Notes: generated from the letters alone by a model not told the origin. A DNA stretch of 24,706 nucleotides from Pseudolabrys sp. (GCA_029945495.1 JAQSCR010000393.1:1-24706), one strand, 5' to 3'; shown: positions 1 through 7,450, counted from the first letter of the stretch. Numbers and translations: made by a program.

Positions 1-1
1 C

Positions 2-298
2 TTTGGCATGAGCTCGCTGCTCAATCCGGCGAACAACGCTCCGCTGGTCGACCTCGCCAAGGCTATGGCGCTGCCGAACGCGATGGAGACCTGGCCGACG
101 CTGGCGCATCCGATGGCCAACAAGGTCGGCTGGTTCAACCTCAACAACATCGCTTGCGGGTTGCTGGGGATGCCGCTCGGCTTCATCGTGATCTACGTGG
201 TCAGCCTGATGGGCAAGGAGCCGTCGAAGGAAATGCAGGCTTACGTCGACGAGATTCGTAAGCCGCGCGGCCGGACGGTTCTCGAAGAAAAGATGTGA
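2..298 (+). CDS. Sodium:solute symporter, C-terminal fragment (partial at window edge)
   Basis: The reading frame is open to the left edge, so this is only the last 98 or so residues of a longer protein; the ATG at 8 is most likely internal. It has a hydrophobic segment (around GMPLGFIVIYVVSLMG) followed by a soluble tail with KEPSKEMQAYVDEIRKPRG. That ending resembles, from memory, the C-terminus of the acetate-type sodium:solute symporters (SSS family, ActP-like, often paired with a DUF4212 subunit). Such proteins take up small carboxylates with sodium across the inner membrane. The substrate cannot be told from this fragment. A strong intrinsic terminator follows the stop codon by about 20 nt, so this is the last gene of its transcription unit. 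Confidence 0.75.
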   Translation, partial: FGMSSLLNPANNAPLVDLAKAMALPNAMETWPTLAHPMANKVGWFNLNNIACGLLGMPLGFIVIYVVSLMGKEPSKEMQAYVDEIRKPRGRTVLEEKM

Positions 299-319
299 CC
301 GATCCGACGATCAAGCTGG

Positions 320-349
320 AGCGGGGCCCTACGGGGCCCCGCTTTATTT
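320..349 (+). terminator. Intrinsic terminator after the symporter
   Basis: A perfect 10-bp stem (AGCGGGGCCC at 320-329 and GGGCCCCGCT at 334-343) encloses a 4-nt loop and is followed by TTATTTC. The GC-rich stem with a T-rich tail is a classic rho-independent terminator, 21 nt after the symporter stop. Confidence 0.85.
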
Positions 350-401
350 CAGTTGCGGGGCTATACGGCAGCAGCCATTGTGTGCGGGGGGATCGAAGCC
401 G

Positions 402-707
402 GTGACCGCGACGACGCTTTTTTCATATTGGGTCTATCAGCTGCCGAACTTTGTTCTGGCGGTAGTGATGTACACCATGCTCGGGCGCGTGCTGCTCGGC
501 CTGTTCGTCGATCCGGATTCGCCGAACTACATCTGGCGTTTCTTCTGCCGCCTCACCGATCCGGTCGTCGCCGCCATTGCCGTCGTCACGCCGAAAGCCA
601 CGCCGCCGGTCGTGGTCTGGCTGTTCGGTTTCGTCTGGCTGTTCTGGCTGCGCGTCGCCCTGCTCTATGGCTTCCTTTTAATGGGCGCCGTCCCGAAGGT
701 GAGCTGA
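402..707 (+). CDS. Small membrane protein, YggT-like
   Basis: A protein of about 101 residues with two long hydrophobic stretches: an N-terminal one (LPNFVLAVVMYTMLGRVLLG) and a C-terminal one (VVVWLFGFVWLFWLRVALL). Between them is a loop with N-Y-I-W-R, L-T-D-P-V and V-T-P-K. Two helices joined by an LTDP/TP loop match the general plan of the YggT family (PF02325), whose members are linked to membrane integrity and osmotic tolerance; the assignment is from pattern only. I chose the GTG at 402 because a GGGGGG purine-rich site lies about 10 nt upstream; a TTG at 378 in frame is the alternative. The stop is 4 nt before the next gene, so the two are probably co-translated. Confidence 0.65.
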   Translation: MTATTLFSYWVYQLPNFVLAVVMYTMLGRVLLGLFVDPDSPNYIWRFFCRLTDPVVAAIAVVTPKATPPVVVWLFGFVWLFWLRVALLYGFLLMGAVPKVS

Positions 708-711
708 CGCC

Positions 712-1038
712 ATGGAGAGAAATTTCTATTTCGTCGGCATCGCGTTCTTCGGCATGATCAACGGCATCTTCAATCAGACCGCGCTGTTGTTCGCGCTCAT
801 TCATGTGCAGGTGCTGGCGCCGGCGCTGCTGTTCGGCTCAACGTCGCTGACGCTGATGTTCTCGTCGCTGATGGTGTCGACCGCGACCATCATCCTTGCC
901 GGCATTCCGGCCGCGCTTTACGAACGCTTCGCCGGCGTCAAGGACGACTCGAGTCCCGTATCGCTGTGGATCTGGCTAGCTGGTACCGCGATACTAACGC
1001 TGCCGGCACTCGGCAATTTTTTCCAGTTCGGCCTGTAA
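712..1038 (+). CDS. Hypothetical three-helix membrane protein
   Basis: A 108-residue protein with about three predicted transmembrane segments: roughly residues 5-35, 37-66 and 83-107. A short charged loop (YERFAGVKDDSSP) lies before the last helix. I do not recognise a named family. It starts 4 nt after the YggT-like gene and has no good independent ribosome binding site, which suggests translational coupling. The topology and the position after a symporter point to a membrane-associated role, but no function can be given. Confidence 0.7.
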   Translation: MERNFYFVGIAFFGMINGIFNQTALLFALIHVQVLAPALLFGSTSLTLMFSSLMVSTATIILAGIPAALYERFAGVKDDSSPVSLWIWLAGTAILTLPALGNFFQFGL

Positions 1039-1156
1039 GACACCCGGAACCCGGGAGGCGCCTGGCCGGCGCGGCGCCGGATCATTTGATATTGCCGTCT
1101 CAAACGCTGGCATATATTTTGCTTTTTCGGGGGGCGGGGCCCGAAAGGAAGCAGCC

Positions 1157-1537
1157 ATGATCCCGTGCGAACGCTATGCGTTTTTCACTCTGATCCGCGA
1201 TGCCAGCTTTTTCCTGCTCGCGGCGGTGACGCTGATGATGGCCTTCAGTTTCGCGCCTCCGCTGGCCTTAGAGATCGGCGCGACGGTGGCTTTGATCTTC
1301 TCCATCGTGTTGCTGATCCGCAGTTACCTGCTCACTCCGGAGCGCTTTCTACGGAGCGAAGTCTGGCGCGGCCTGGCGCCCGATGAGCGGCCGGCCGGCG
1401 AACACGGCGTGCGGATCGCGCAAGCCTATATGGGAGAGCTGTTGCTGCGCTTCGCCAAATCGAGTTCGGCGATAGCCGGGCTGCTCTATGGTTCGGCGCT
1501 GATATTGTCGGCGACCGTGGGTTATGACGGGCTCTGA
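1157..1537 (+). CDS. Hypothetical membrane protein, paralog A of a tandem pair
   Basis: A 126-residue protein. It has two N-terminal hydrophobic helices (about residues 15-35 and 38-56), a polar central part with L-T-P-E-R-F-L-R-S-E-V-W, and a C-terminal helix (about 103-122). The start has a good AAGGAAG ribosome binding site 6 nt or so upstream. It is clearly related to the next gene: both have a conserved SF.P.LA motif after helix 1, an LT....R..E.W..L motif in the middle, an RP motif, and E..L.FA...SAI before the last helix. No family is recognised. A 118-nt gap separates it from the preceding pair, so it may have its own promoter. Confidence 0.75.
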   Translation: MIPCERYAFFTLIRDASFFLLAAVTLMMAFSFAPPLALEIGATVALIFSIVLLIRSYLLTPERFLRSEVWRGLAPDERPAGEHGVRIAQAYMGELLLRFAKSSSAIAGLLYGSALILSATVGYDGL

Positions 1538-1614
1538 CACCGAAACGTGAGTGCTCAAAAAAACGGATTTGGGCTAACTTATTATCTTCGGGTTGCACTT
1601 TCTCCGGGGGCGGC

Positions 1615-1983
1615 ATGCAGGAGATGCGGCGGATCGCGTACGAGACCGTGCAGCGGGCCTGCCTGTTCGGTTCGCTGGCGATATTCTGCGTGATGGTCGG
1701 AATGTCGTTTGAGCCGCGGCTGGCGTTTCAGGCCGGCGGCACGCTGACCGCGATGATGGCGATCATTCTCATGTACAAGGCGCGCGAGGCGCTCACCAAG
1801 CCTTACCGCAAGACCGAGTTGTGGCTCTATCTGCCGGAGGAACTGCGGCCACCGGCAGCTCAAGCGCAATGGGCGAGCGCCACGGTCTTGCGCGAAGTCT
1901 ATCTCACCTTTGCGCTCTGGACTTCGGCGATATCGATCGCGATGTGGGTGCTGGCGCTGCTGTTCCGGCTGTTCGGCATATGA
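1615..1983 (+). CDS. Hypothetical membrane protein, paralog B of a tandem pair
   Basis: A 122-residue membrane protein with the same three-helix plan as the gene at 1157-1537. Shared positions include MSFEPRLAF (paralog A: FSFAPPLAL), LTKPYRKTELW (LTPERFLRSEVW), an RP motif, and LTFALWTSAIS (LLRFAKSSSAIA). Its ribosome binding site is an unusual G-rich run, CGGGGGCGGC, directly before the ATG. A similar TTGC...TTTC.CGGGGGCGG stretch precedes paralog A. The gene ends 10 nt before the convergent YjbQ gene, leaving no room for an obvious terminator. Function unknown. Confidence 0.75.
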   Translation: MQEMRRIAYETVQRACLFGSLAIFCVMVGMSFEPRLAFQAGGTLTAMMAIILMYKAREALTKPYRKTELWLYLPEELRPPAAQAQWASATVLREVYLTFALWTSAISIAMWVLALLFRLFGI

Positions 1984-1993
1984 CGGCGCCGAA

Positions 1994-2455
1994 TTAACGC
2001 CTGCTGCCGACGAACTGGAAAATCACTTCGCGGCTGTGCGGCCGGCGCCGGTGCTCGATGAGATAAAGGCCCTGCCAGGTGCCAAGCGCCAGTGCGCCGC
2101 CGATCACCGGCACATGCAGCGACACGCCATTGAGCATCGCCTTGACGTGCGCCGGCATGTCGTCCGGCCCCTCGAGGTCATGAACCCAAAGTGCATCTTC
2201 CGGCGCCAGCCGGTCGAGCGCGGTCATCAGATCGGTCTGCACATCCGGATCTGCGTTCTCCTGAATGGTCAGCGAGGCCGAGGTGTGACGCAGAAAGACC
2301 AGCAGCACGCCGTCGCCCGCGCCGCTCTCGACGACGAAGGCGCGCGCGTCGGCGCTGATGTCGCTGAAGCCGGCGCCGTGCGTATCGACGCGCAAGGTGG
2401 CGGTGGCGATGGTTGACGCCGGCGTTTCGGTGATGGGCGAGAGCTTGCGGGGCAT
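1994..2455 (-). CDS. YjbQ family protein (UPF0047)
   Basis: A 153-residue protein with the hallmark pattern of the YjbQ/UPF0047 family (PF01894): RHTSASLTIQENADPDV (residues 56-72), H103 in DDMPAHVKAML, and LGTWQGLYLIEHR (124-136). Family members are small beta-rich homotrimers; some have thiamine-phosphate synthase activity in vitro, but the physiological role is unsettled. I chose the ATG at 2455 (MPRKLSP) because an AAGGGG ribosome binding site lies just upstream and overlaps the end of the preceding gene; the longer upstream extension does not look like family sequence. It lies 8 nt after the coiled-coil protein gene, so the two are probably co-transcribed. Confidence 0.9.
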   Translation of the reverse strand: MPRKLSPITETPASTIATATLRVDTHGAGFSDISADARAFVVESGAGDGVLLVFLRHTSASLTIQENADPDVQTDLMTALDRLAPEDALWVHDLEGPDDMPAHVKAMLNGVSLHVPVIGGALALGTWQGLYLIEHRRRPHSREVIFQFVGSRR

Positions 2456-2463
2456 CGGTGATC

Positions 2464-3048
2464 TTACCCCTTGCGCTGCATGTCCTTCTGGAAATCGGCG
2501 ACCATGTCGACGAAATGCCGCCACAGTCTCTCGATCGCCGCGCGCGCCCATTTGATGTCGTCGTCGGTCGGCAGCTTGAGCGCGCCGGTTTTCGCGTCGC
2601 CCTCGCCCCGCGGCGCCAGATCGCCCGGCGGACGTGGTCGCGCCGGCGGCGCGCGCAAGGCGGCGATCTCGGATTGCAGGGCGGTAACCCGATCCTGCAA
2701 ACGCGCGATTTCACTGTCGAACGCGGCGCGCTCCTCGGGCACCGCCTGACAGGTCCAGCCGGCCGTCCGCTGGCCACACAAGGCAACTTGCCCCGTGACG
2801 CTGTCGAGCCGCAGGAAACCGCCATCGACGCGGTTGAAGCTAAATCGCGCGGACGCGTCTGGCGCGGCGGCGTCCTTCGCCGCAGTCATTGGTGCTGGCG
2901 CAGGCGCTGGCGTCGCCGGCTGGGCTTCTTGCGCGGTTGGCGCCGGACCTTTTTCCGGTACTTGTGACGATTCTTGCGTCTGCGCGCCGAGTGGGCCGCC
3001 AGCGAGCAAGATCATGCCGACGATGGCGGCGAGGCTCAGGCTTCGCAT
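2464..3048 (-). CDS. Secreted protein with coiled coil, unknown function
   Basis: A 194-residue protein with a signal peptide (MRSLSLAAIVGMILLAGG, cleavage probably after A22), a Pro/Ala/Gln-rich linker, and a globular part with F-S-F-N-R-V-D-G-G-F-L-R-L-D, two Cys and W-T-C. A short coiled coil follows (DSEIARLQDRVTALQSEIAAL, about residues 111-131), then a Pro/Arg-rich stretch and an amphipathic C-terminal helix (WARAAIERLWRHFVDMVADF). It is likely periplasmic. I do not recognise a named domain. It is the first gene of a two-gene unit with the YjbQ gene and is divergent from the F0 operon. Confidence 0.8.
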   Translation of the reverse strand: MRSLSLAAIVGMILLAGGPLGAQTQESSQVPEKGPAPTAQEAQPATPAPAPAPMTAAKDAAAPDASARFSFNRVDGGFLRLDSVTGQVALCGQRTAGWTCQAVPEERAAFDSEIARLQDRVTALQSEIAALRAPPARPRPPGDLAPRGEGDAKTGALKLPTDDDIKWARAAIERLWRHFVDMVADFQKDMQRKG

Positions 3049-3232
3049 CGATGTCGTCCTCCGCTTCGGCCCCGAAACGAGAGCCTAACACCGGCCGGGG
3101 CGGCGCTGAACCCGGGCCCCGCCCGCTCCTGTTGATGATCATCCCGCAGTGCACGCAACTGGCTTTTGGAAGTCCCGGAAAATTCCGCCTTTAGGCTCTG
3201 ATATCAAATACTTAGTGCAGAAGGCTGCTTCC

Positions 3233-3261
3233 TTGACTCCGCTGGACTCGATCAGTATGGT
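3233..3261 (+). promoter_or_regulatory. Sigma70-like promoter for the F0 ATP synthase operon
   Basis: TTGACT at 3233-3238 and TATGGT at 3256-3261 are separated by exactly 17 nt, close to the housekeeping consensus. It lies 62 nt upstream of the atpI start on the right strand, in the 275-nt gap between divergent genes. No transcript data; position and spacing only. Confidence 0.55.
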
Positions 3262-3323
3262 CCGCGCGGCTTTTAGGGCGGCGGGACTACAAACGGGGCC
3301 TTTGAACTACGCGAGTCGAAAGC

Positions 3324-3689
3324 ATGGCTGACGGCACGCGCGGGCAAGGCGATCGAAGAGAACCACCGGCCGACGAGGCTGCTCTCTCCGCGAGGCTCCA
3401 ACGTCTCGGCGACCGGCTCGCAGATGCGAACCGGCATCCCGAAAACGACCAAGGGACTCGTCAGGCCGCGGACGCTTCGGCTTATGCCCGCGGCTTTCGT
3501 ATGTCGACCGAACTGGTCGCCGGCGTGATCGTGGGGGCGGGTATCGGCTGGCTCATCGATCGCTGGCTCGGGATATCGCCGTGGGGGCTCATCGTATTTT
3601 TGTTGCTCGGTTTCGCAGCCGGGGTACTTAACGTGATGCGGGCGGCAGGTGTCGTGCGCGAACAATCTGACCGATTAAAGCCGAAATAG
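3324..3689 (+). CDS. atpI: ATP synthase protein I
   Basis: A 121-residue protein with a charged, disordered N-terminus (about 1-60) and two transmembrane helices (about 63-80 and 86-106) holding GVIVGAGIGWLIDRWLG and the C-terminal VLNVMRAAG. This is the AtpI/AtpZ plan found first in F0 operons of alphaproteobacteria. It is not part of the finished enzyme; it is thought to assist c-ring assembly and possibly Mg2+ uptake. It is followed 15 nt later by atpB. The position behind a TTGACT/TATGGT promoter supports it as the first gene of the operon. Confidence 0.93.
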   Translation: MADGTRGQGDRREPPADEAALSARLQRLGDRLADANRHPENDQGTRQAADASAYARGFRMSTELVAGVIVGAGIGWLIDRWLGISPWGLIVFLLLGFAAGVLNVMRAAGVVREQSDRLKPK

Positions 3690-3704
3690 AGCACGAAAAG
3701 TCAA

Positions 3705-4460
3705 ATGGCCGCCGATCCAATCCATCAATTCCGCATCGTCGAATTCTTTCCGGTTGCCCATATCGGCAACACCGAGATCGCCTTCACCAATTCGGCGCTG
3801 TTCATGTTCGCCGCCGTGATCATCATCACCGCCTTCCTGGTGATCGGCACCGCCAAGAAGAGCCTGGTGCCGTCGCGCCTGCAATCGGCTGCCGAGCTAT
3901 CCTACGAATTTGTCGCCACCACCGTGCGCTCGACCGCCGGTTCGGAAGGCATGCGCTTCTTCCCGTTCGTGTTCACGTTGTTCATGTTCATCCTGACCGT
4001 GAACTTCATCGGCCTTATCCCCTTCACCTTCACGGTCACCAGCCACATCATCGTCACCGCGGCGCTGGCGATCACGGTGTTCCTCACCGTGCTGTTCTAC
4101 GGCCTGTACCGGCACGGCCTGCACTTCTTCAATCTGTTTGTGCCGAAGGGCGTGCCGATCCTGATTCTGCCGCTGATCGTGTTCATTGAAGTCCTGTCCT
4201 TCGTGTCGCGGCCGATTTCGCACTCGGTGCGTCTGTTCGCCAACATGCTGGCCGGCCACATCACGCTGCAGGTTTTTGCCGGCTTCATCATCCTGATGGG
4301 CAGCGCCATGGGCGCGATCGGCTGGATCGGCGGCATCCTGCCGTTCGGCATGATCGTCATCCTGATGGCGCTGGAGACGTTGGTCGCCTTCCTGCAGGCC
4401 TACGTCTTCGCCATTCTCACCTGCATCTACCTCAACGACGCCATTCACCCGGGCCACTAA
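3705..4460 (+). CDS. atpB: F0 ATP synthase subunit a
   Basis: A 251-residue inner-membrane protein with five to six hydrophobic helices. The diagnostic segment SHSVRLFANMLAGH (172-185) holds the essential arginine R176, which faces the c-ring carboxylate and makes proton flow one-way. Length and N-terminus (MAADPIHQF) fit alphaproteobacterial AtpB. It carries the two proton half-channels and works with subunit c, encoded next after a 43-nt gap. Confidence 0.97.
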   Translation: MAADPIHQFRIVEFFPVAHIGNTEIAFTNSALFMFAAVIIITAFLVIGTAKKSLVPSRLQSAAELSYEFVATTVRSTAGSEGMRFFPFVFTLFMFILTVNFIGLIPFTFTVTSHIIVTAALAITVFLTVLFYGLYRHGLHFFNLFVPKGVPILILPLIVFIEVLSFVSRPISHSVRLFANMLAGHITLQVFAGFIILMGSAMGAIGWIGGILPFGMIVILMALETLVAFLQAYVFAILTCIYLNDAIHPGH

Positions 4461-4503
4461 CAGCCCGACGAATAAAACTAACACCGTAAAAAGGAGCTTG
4501 GTT

Positions 4504-4731
4504 ATGGATCCAATCGCAGCGAAATACATCGGTGCCGGCATTGCTTGCATCGGCATGGGCGGCGCCGGCGTCGGCGTCGGCATCATCTTCGGCAACTATC
4601 TGGCCGCGGCGATCCGCAATCCGTCGGCAGCCCAGGGCCAGTTCGGCAACCTGATTTTCGGCTTCGCCATCACCGAAGCGCTCGGCATCTTCTCGCTGCT
4701 GATCGCGCTGTTGCTCCTGTTCGCGCTGTAA
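4504..4731 (+). CDS. atpE: F0 ATP synthase subunit c
   Basis: A 75-residue hairpin protein: helix 1 with a glycine-rich packing motif (GMGGAGVGVG, 17-26), the polar loop R38-N39-P40, and helix 2 with the proton-carrying glutamate E58 in FAITEALGIF. It forms the rotor ring. I chose the ATG at 4504 over a TTG two codons upstream because AAGGAG lies 7 nt before it and because the family starts with MDP. The surrounding residues resemble a proton-type c subunit; there is no sodium-binding Gln/Glu pair evident in helix 1. Confidence 0.97.
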   Translation: MDPIAAKYIGAGIACIGMGGAGVGVGIIFGNYLAAAIRNPSAAQGQFGNLIFGFAITEALGIFSLLIALLLLFAL

Positions 4732-4769
4732 TCTTTAAAAAACTGCGCGACAGGCGTAGGAGCTGATCG

Positions 4770-5318
4770 ATGGCCGAACCACAACACACCACGAGCACCG
4801 GGCACGCGCCGGCAGGCGAGCACAAGGCGGGCTTTCCGCCTTTTGATTCGCATTCCTACGCCGGGCAACTGGTCTGGCTGGTGATCGCCTTCGTGTTGCT
4901 CTACGTGCTGATGTCGAAATGGGCGTTGCCGCAAGTCGGCGGCATCATTGAGGGCCGGCAGAAGCGCATCGACGACGATGTGGCCGAAGCGGGCAAGCTC
5001 AAGACGCAGTCCGACGAAGCGGTGGCGGCCTACGAAAAGGCGCTGGCCGATGCCCGCGCCAACGCGCAGGCCATCGCCAACGAAACCCGCGACAAGCAGG
5101 CGGCGGCGGCGGAAGTCCGCCGCAAGACGCTCGAAGACGAGCTCAACGCCAAACTGGCGGAAGCCGAAAAGACCATCGCCGCCACCAAGACGGCGGCGAT
5201 GAGCAATGTCCGGGGCATTGCCGAGGATGCGACCCGCGCCATCGTCGAGCGTCTGATCGGCGTGGCACCGAGCGACAAGTCGGTCGCTGACGCGGTCGCC
5301 GACGCGCTGAAAAGGTAA
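4770..5318 (+). CDS. atpF2: F0 ATP synthase subunit b' (second stalk subunit)
   Basis: A 182-residue protein: a polar N-terminal extension (1-30), one transmembrane helix (about 32-50), then a long charged helix rich in Ala, Glu, Lys and Arg that forms the peripheral stalk. The family mark GGIIEGRQKRIDDDVAEA follows the membrane helix. Two different b-type genes in a row are typical of photosynthetic and many other alphaproteobacteria, where b and b' form a heterodimer. AGGAG lies 8 nt or so upstream of the ATG. The next gene begins 5 nt after the stop. Confidence 0.95.
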   Translation: MAEPQHTTSTGHAPAGEHKAGFPPFDSHSYAGQLVWLVIAFVLLYVLMSKWALPQVGGIIEGRQKRIDDDVAEAGKLKTQSDEAVAAYEKALADARANAQAIANETRDKQAAAAEVRRKTLEDELNAKLAEAEKTIAATKTAAMSNVRGIAEDATRAIVERLIGVAPSDKSVADAVADALKR

Positions 5319-5323
5319 CGGAA

Positions 5324-5818
5324 ATGGCCGAGATATTCCTCGACGCGGAAACCTGGGTCGCTCTGGCCTTTATCCTGTTCCTGGCAGGCCTGGGCTATAT
5401 CGGCGTCCACAAGATGCTGGCCAAGTCGCTCGACGACCGCGCCATGCGCATCAAGGCGGACATCGACGAAGCCCGTAAGCTGCGCGACGAGGCCGCCCAG
5501 TTGCTGGCCGACTACCAGCGTAAGCGCAAGGAAGCCGAAGGCGAAGCCCAGCAGATCGTTGCCGGCGCCAAGGCCGAGGCCGAGCGCATGGCCGCCGAGG
5601 CCAAGGCCAAGATCGAAGAATTCGTCGCGCGCCGCACCAAGATGGCCGAAACCAAGATCGCCCAGGCCGAAGCCCAGGCGACCGCCGACGTCCGCAGCGC
5701 CGCCGCCGAAGCCGCCATTGCTGCCGCCGAAAAGATCCTCAGCATCGAGACCAAGGGCAAGCTGGCCGGCGAGCTGATTGCCAAGGGCATCGACGACGTC
5801 CGCAAGAAGCTGAACTAA
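5324..5818 (+). CDS. atpF: F0 ATP synthase subunit b
   Basis: A 164-residue stalk protein: transmembrane helix at about residues 8-27, then KSLDDRAMRIKADIDEARKL and a long Ala/Glu/Lys-rich helix running to the end (GKLAGELIAKGIDDVRKKLN). It pairs with b' to hold the F1 head against the rotor. It is the last F0 gene; the F1 genes are not in this window, as expected where F0 and F1 form separate operons. The short spacing to b' (5 nt) suggests coupled translation. Confidence 0.95.
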   Translation: MAEIFLDAETWVALAFILFLAGLGYIGVHKMLAKSLDDRAMRIKADIDEARKLRDEAAQLLADYQRKRKEAEGEAQQIVAGAKAEAERMAAEAKAKIEEFVARRTKMAETKIAQAEAQATADVRSAAAEAAIAAAEKILSIETKGKLAGELIAKGIDDVRKKLN

Positions 5819-6097
5819 GCCAAAAACTTGGAACCGCCGGCCTGGCGCTTGGCGCCTTAAAGCCCCCGGCGGCGACCGCAGGCCGACGAGCCCCGCCCCG
5901 GCGTACCCTTTTCCCCGCAATTCCTTAAGACCTTGCGAAAATACACCGCCGGAGCCGCCAGCTGGTCTTTGCGTATTCCGGTGCTGCCGATTACTCTGGC
6001 CATTACTGATTCGGCGCGTTTGTAGGCGTATCCGTCAGCGTTTCTGACATTTCCACATTATTTTGGCGCGCCGGATAAACCGGCCGAGGCATCGCCC
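5819..6097. other. Gap between atpF and the HAD gene, with a nested inverted repeat
   Basis: No convincing gene. A 7-bp inverted repeat (CCGCCGG at 5834-5840, CCGGCGG at 5866-5872) encloses a small GGCGC/GCGCC hairpin (5844-5856). No T-run follows, so it is not a standard intrinsic terminator, but it could end or protect the F0 transcript. A short dyad GTCAG-N5-CTGAC sits at 6034-6048, about 50 nt before the HAD start. Confidence 0.35.
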
Positions 6098-6754
6098 GTG
6101 ATCATCTTCGATTGCAACGGCGTACTCGTCGATAGCGAGCCACTGGCAGCTACGATCGTATCGCAGGAATTCATCCGCGCCGGCTTTGCGCTGACGCCGG
6201 ACATTGTCGCGCGCTATTTCACCGGCCGCCGCCAAGCCGACATGTTCGCCGAGGTGGAAATCGCCGCCGGCCGCAAGCTGCCGAAGGATTTTGCCGCCAT
6301 CGTCGCCAGCGCGACCTTGCGCCGGTTCCGCGCCGAACTGCGGGCGACCACGCACGCCGCCCATGCGCTGTCCTGGCTGCGCGGGCCGAAATGCGTAGCG
6401 TCGTCCTCGACGCTCGATCGCATGCGGGTCAGCCTGGAAACCACCGACCTGATCCGCTACTTCGAGCCGAATCTGTTTTCCGCCGCCGATGTGCCGCACG
6501 GCAAGCCGGCGCCCGATCTGTTTCTGCATGCCGCCGCCAAGATGCGGGTCAATCCGGCCGATTGTCTGGTGGTCGAGGATTCGGCCGTCGGTGTCGCCGC
6601 CGGCGTCGCGGCCGGCATGACGGTGATCGGCTTCGTCGGCGGCAGCCATGCCGGCGGCAAGCTCGCGACAAATCTCAGCGCCGCCGGCGCCCGCGCCGTG
6701 ATCTCCGACATGCGCGCGCTCAAGGGCACGGTCGTCGACCTCAGAGGCTGGTAA
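6098..6754 (+). CDS. HAD-superfamily hydrolase, beta-phosphoglucomutase-like, with DxN motif I
   Basis: A 218-residue HAD subfamily IA protein. Motif I is FDCNGVLVDSE (4-14) with nucleophile D5; motif II serine is in VASSST (100-105); motif III lysine is K136 in HGKPAPDLF; motif IV is VVEDSAVGVAAG with E160-D161. A helical cap lies between residues 15 and 85. The family dephosphorylates small sugar or nucleotide phosphates; the substrate is not predictable. The odd point is N7 where phosphatases have the acid/base aspartate (DxD). The start is a GTG at 6098. The stop codon directly abuts that of the convergent lipoprotein gene with zero spacing. Confidence 0.88.
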   Translation: MIIFDCNGVLVDSEPLAATIVSQEFIRAGFALTPDIVARYFTGRRQADMFAEVEIAAGRKLPKDFAAIVASATLRRFRAELRATTHAAHALSWLRGPKCVASSSTLDRMRVSLETTDLIRYFEPNLFSAADVPHGKPAPDLFLHAAAKMRVNPADCLVVEDSAVGVAAGVAAGMTVIGFVGGSHAGGKLATNLSAAGARAVISDMRALKGTVVDLRGW

Positions 6755-7450
6755 TCAGCCCTGCTTCGGCTTGGCCGCGGGCTTTTTCGCCGCGGGCTTG
6801 CGTTTGGCAGGCGGCTTCTTTTCCGGCCCCGCCATCGTGTCGAAACCGACATACACGACATAGGTGTCGATATCGCCGGCCGGCACCGGCATCGGGAAGG
6901 TGATGTCGGATTCGACATGGGTAAAGGTGACGCGGTCGTTATCGCTGGCGATGACCACCGGGATGTGGGCGAATTTCGACACGATCGGCTTGGGATTGAC
7001 GCCCTCCTGCACTATCGCGATGCGCAAGGGCACATCGACCGTGCCTGGGCCGCCGGCCGGGCCGGTGATGACGCGGCCTTCGACGCCGACCTTCATGGTC
7101 ACCACGCCGGCCGTGACGTTGCATTCCCGCGCCGTGCGGATGATGGTGCCCTGATAACGCAGGCTGAGCACGCCGGGTTGGGCGGTTTTTGAATTGTCGC
7201 CGATCATCAGCGTCGCCGCGCCGCTACGCACCGTCACGCCGGGACATTCGATATCGGAGGGATCGGCAGGCGCGCCCTCGGCGGCGGCGCCGGTGGTCGC
7301 CTTGTTCGAGTCGAAGACGTTCAAGGACGACAATGACGAACTCAAACTGCTGGAACCGCAACCGGCCAACAGCAGCGCCAGTAACGGCGTGGCTGCCAAA
7401 GCAAGGCCTCGAACCTTGACTGGCACTTTTTGGTCCCATCCCCCAAGCAT
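6755..7450 (-). CDS. Putative lipoprotein with basic C-terminal tail
   Basis: A 231-residue protein beginning with a lipoprotein signal: a positively charged start, hydrophobic stretch and lipobox LLAGC with lipid-anchor Cys31. A Ser-rich linker and a globular domain follow (ECPGVTVRSGAATLMIG, then beta-rich sequence to about residue 205). It ends in a Lys/Pro/Ala tail (PPAKRKPAAKKPAAKPKQG), as seen in some cell-envelope proteins. I do not recognise a named domain. The ATG at 7450 is used; a GTG eight codons in (before P-V-K-V-R-G) is also possible. A TTGGGC/TATAAG promoter-like pair lies upstream. Confidence 0.8.
   Translation of the reverse strand: MLGGWDQKVPVKVRGLALAATPLLALLLAGCGSSSLSSSLSSLNVFDSNKATTGAAAEGAPADPSDIECPGVTVRSGAATLMIGDNSKTAQPGVLSLRYQGTIIRTARECNVTAGVVTMKVGVEGRVITGPAGGPGTVDVPLRIAIVQEGVNPKPIVSKFAHIPVVIASDNDRVTFTHVESDITFPMPVPAGDIDTYVVYVGFDTMAGPEKKPPAKRKPAAKKPAAKPKQG

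Noticed and set aside
3080..3199. TTAGGCTCT in opposite orientation at 3080-3088 and 3191-3199, between the divergent genes before atpI
   Set aside because: A 9-mer pair 100 nt apart is not enough to claim a shared control site, and it does not sit at matching promoter positions.
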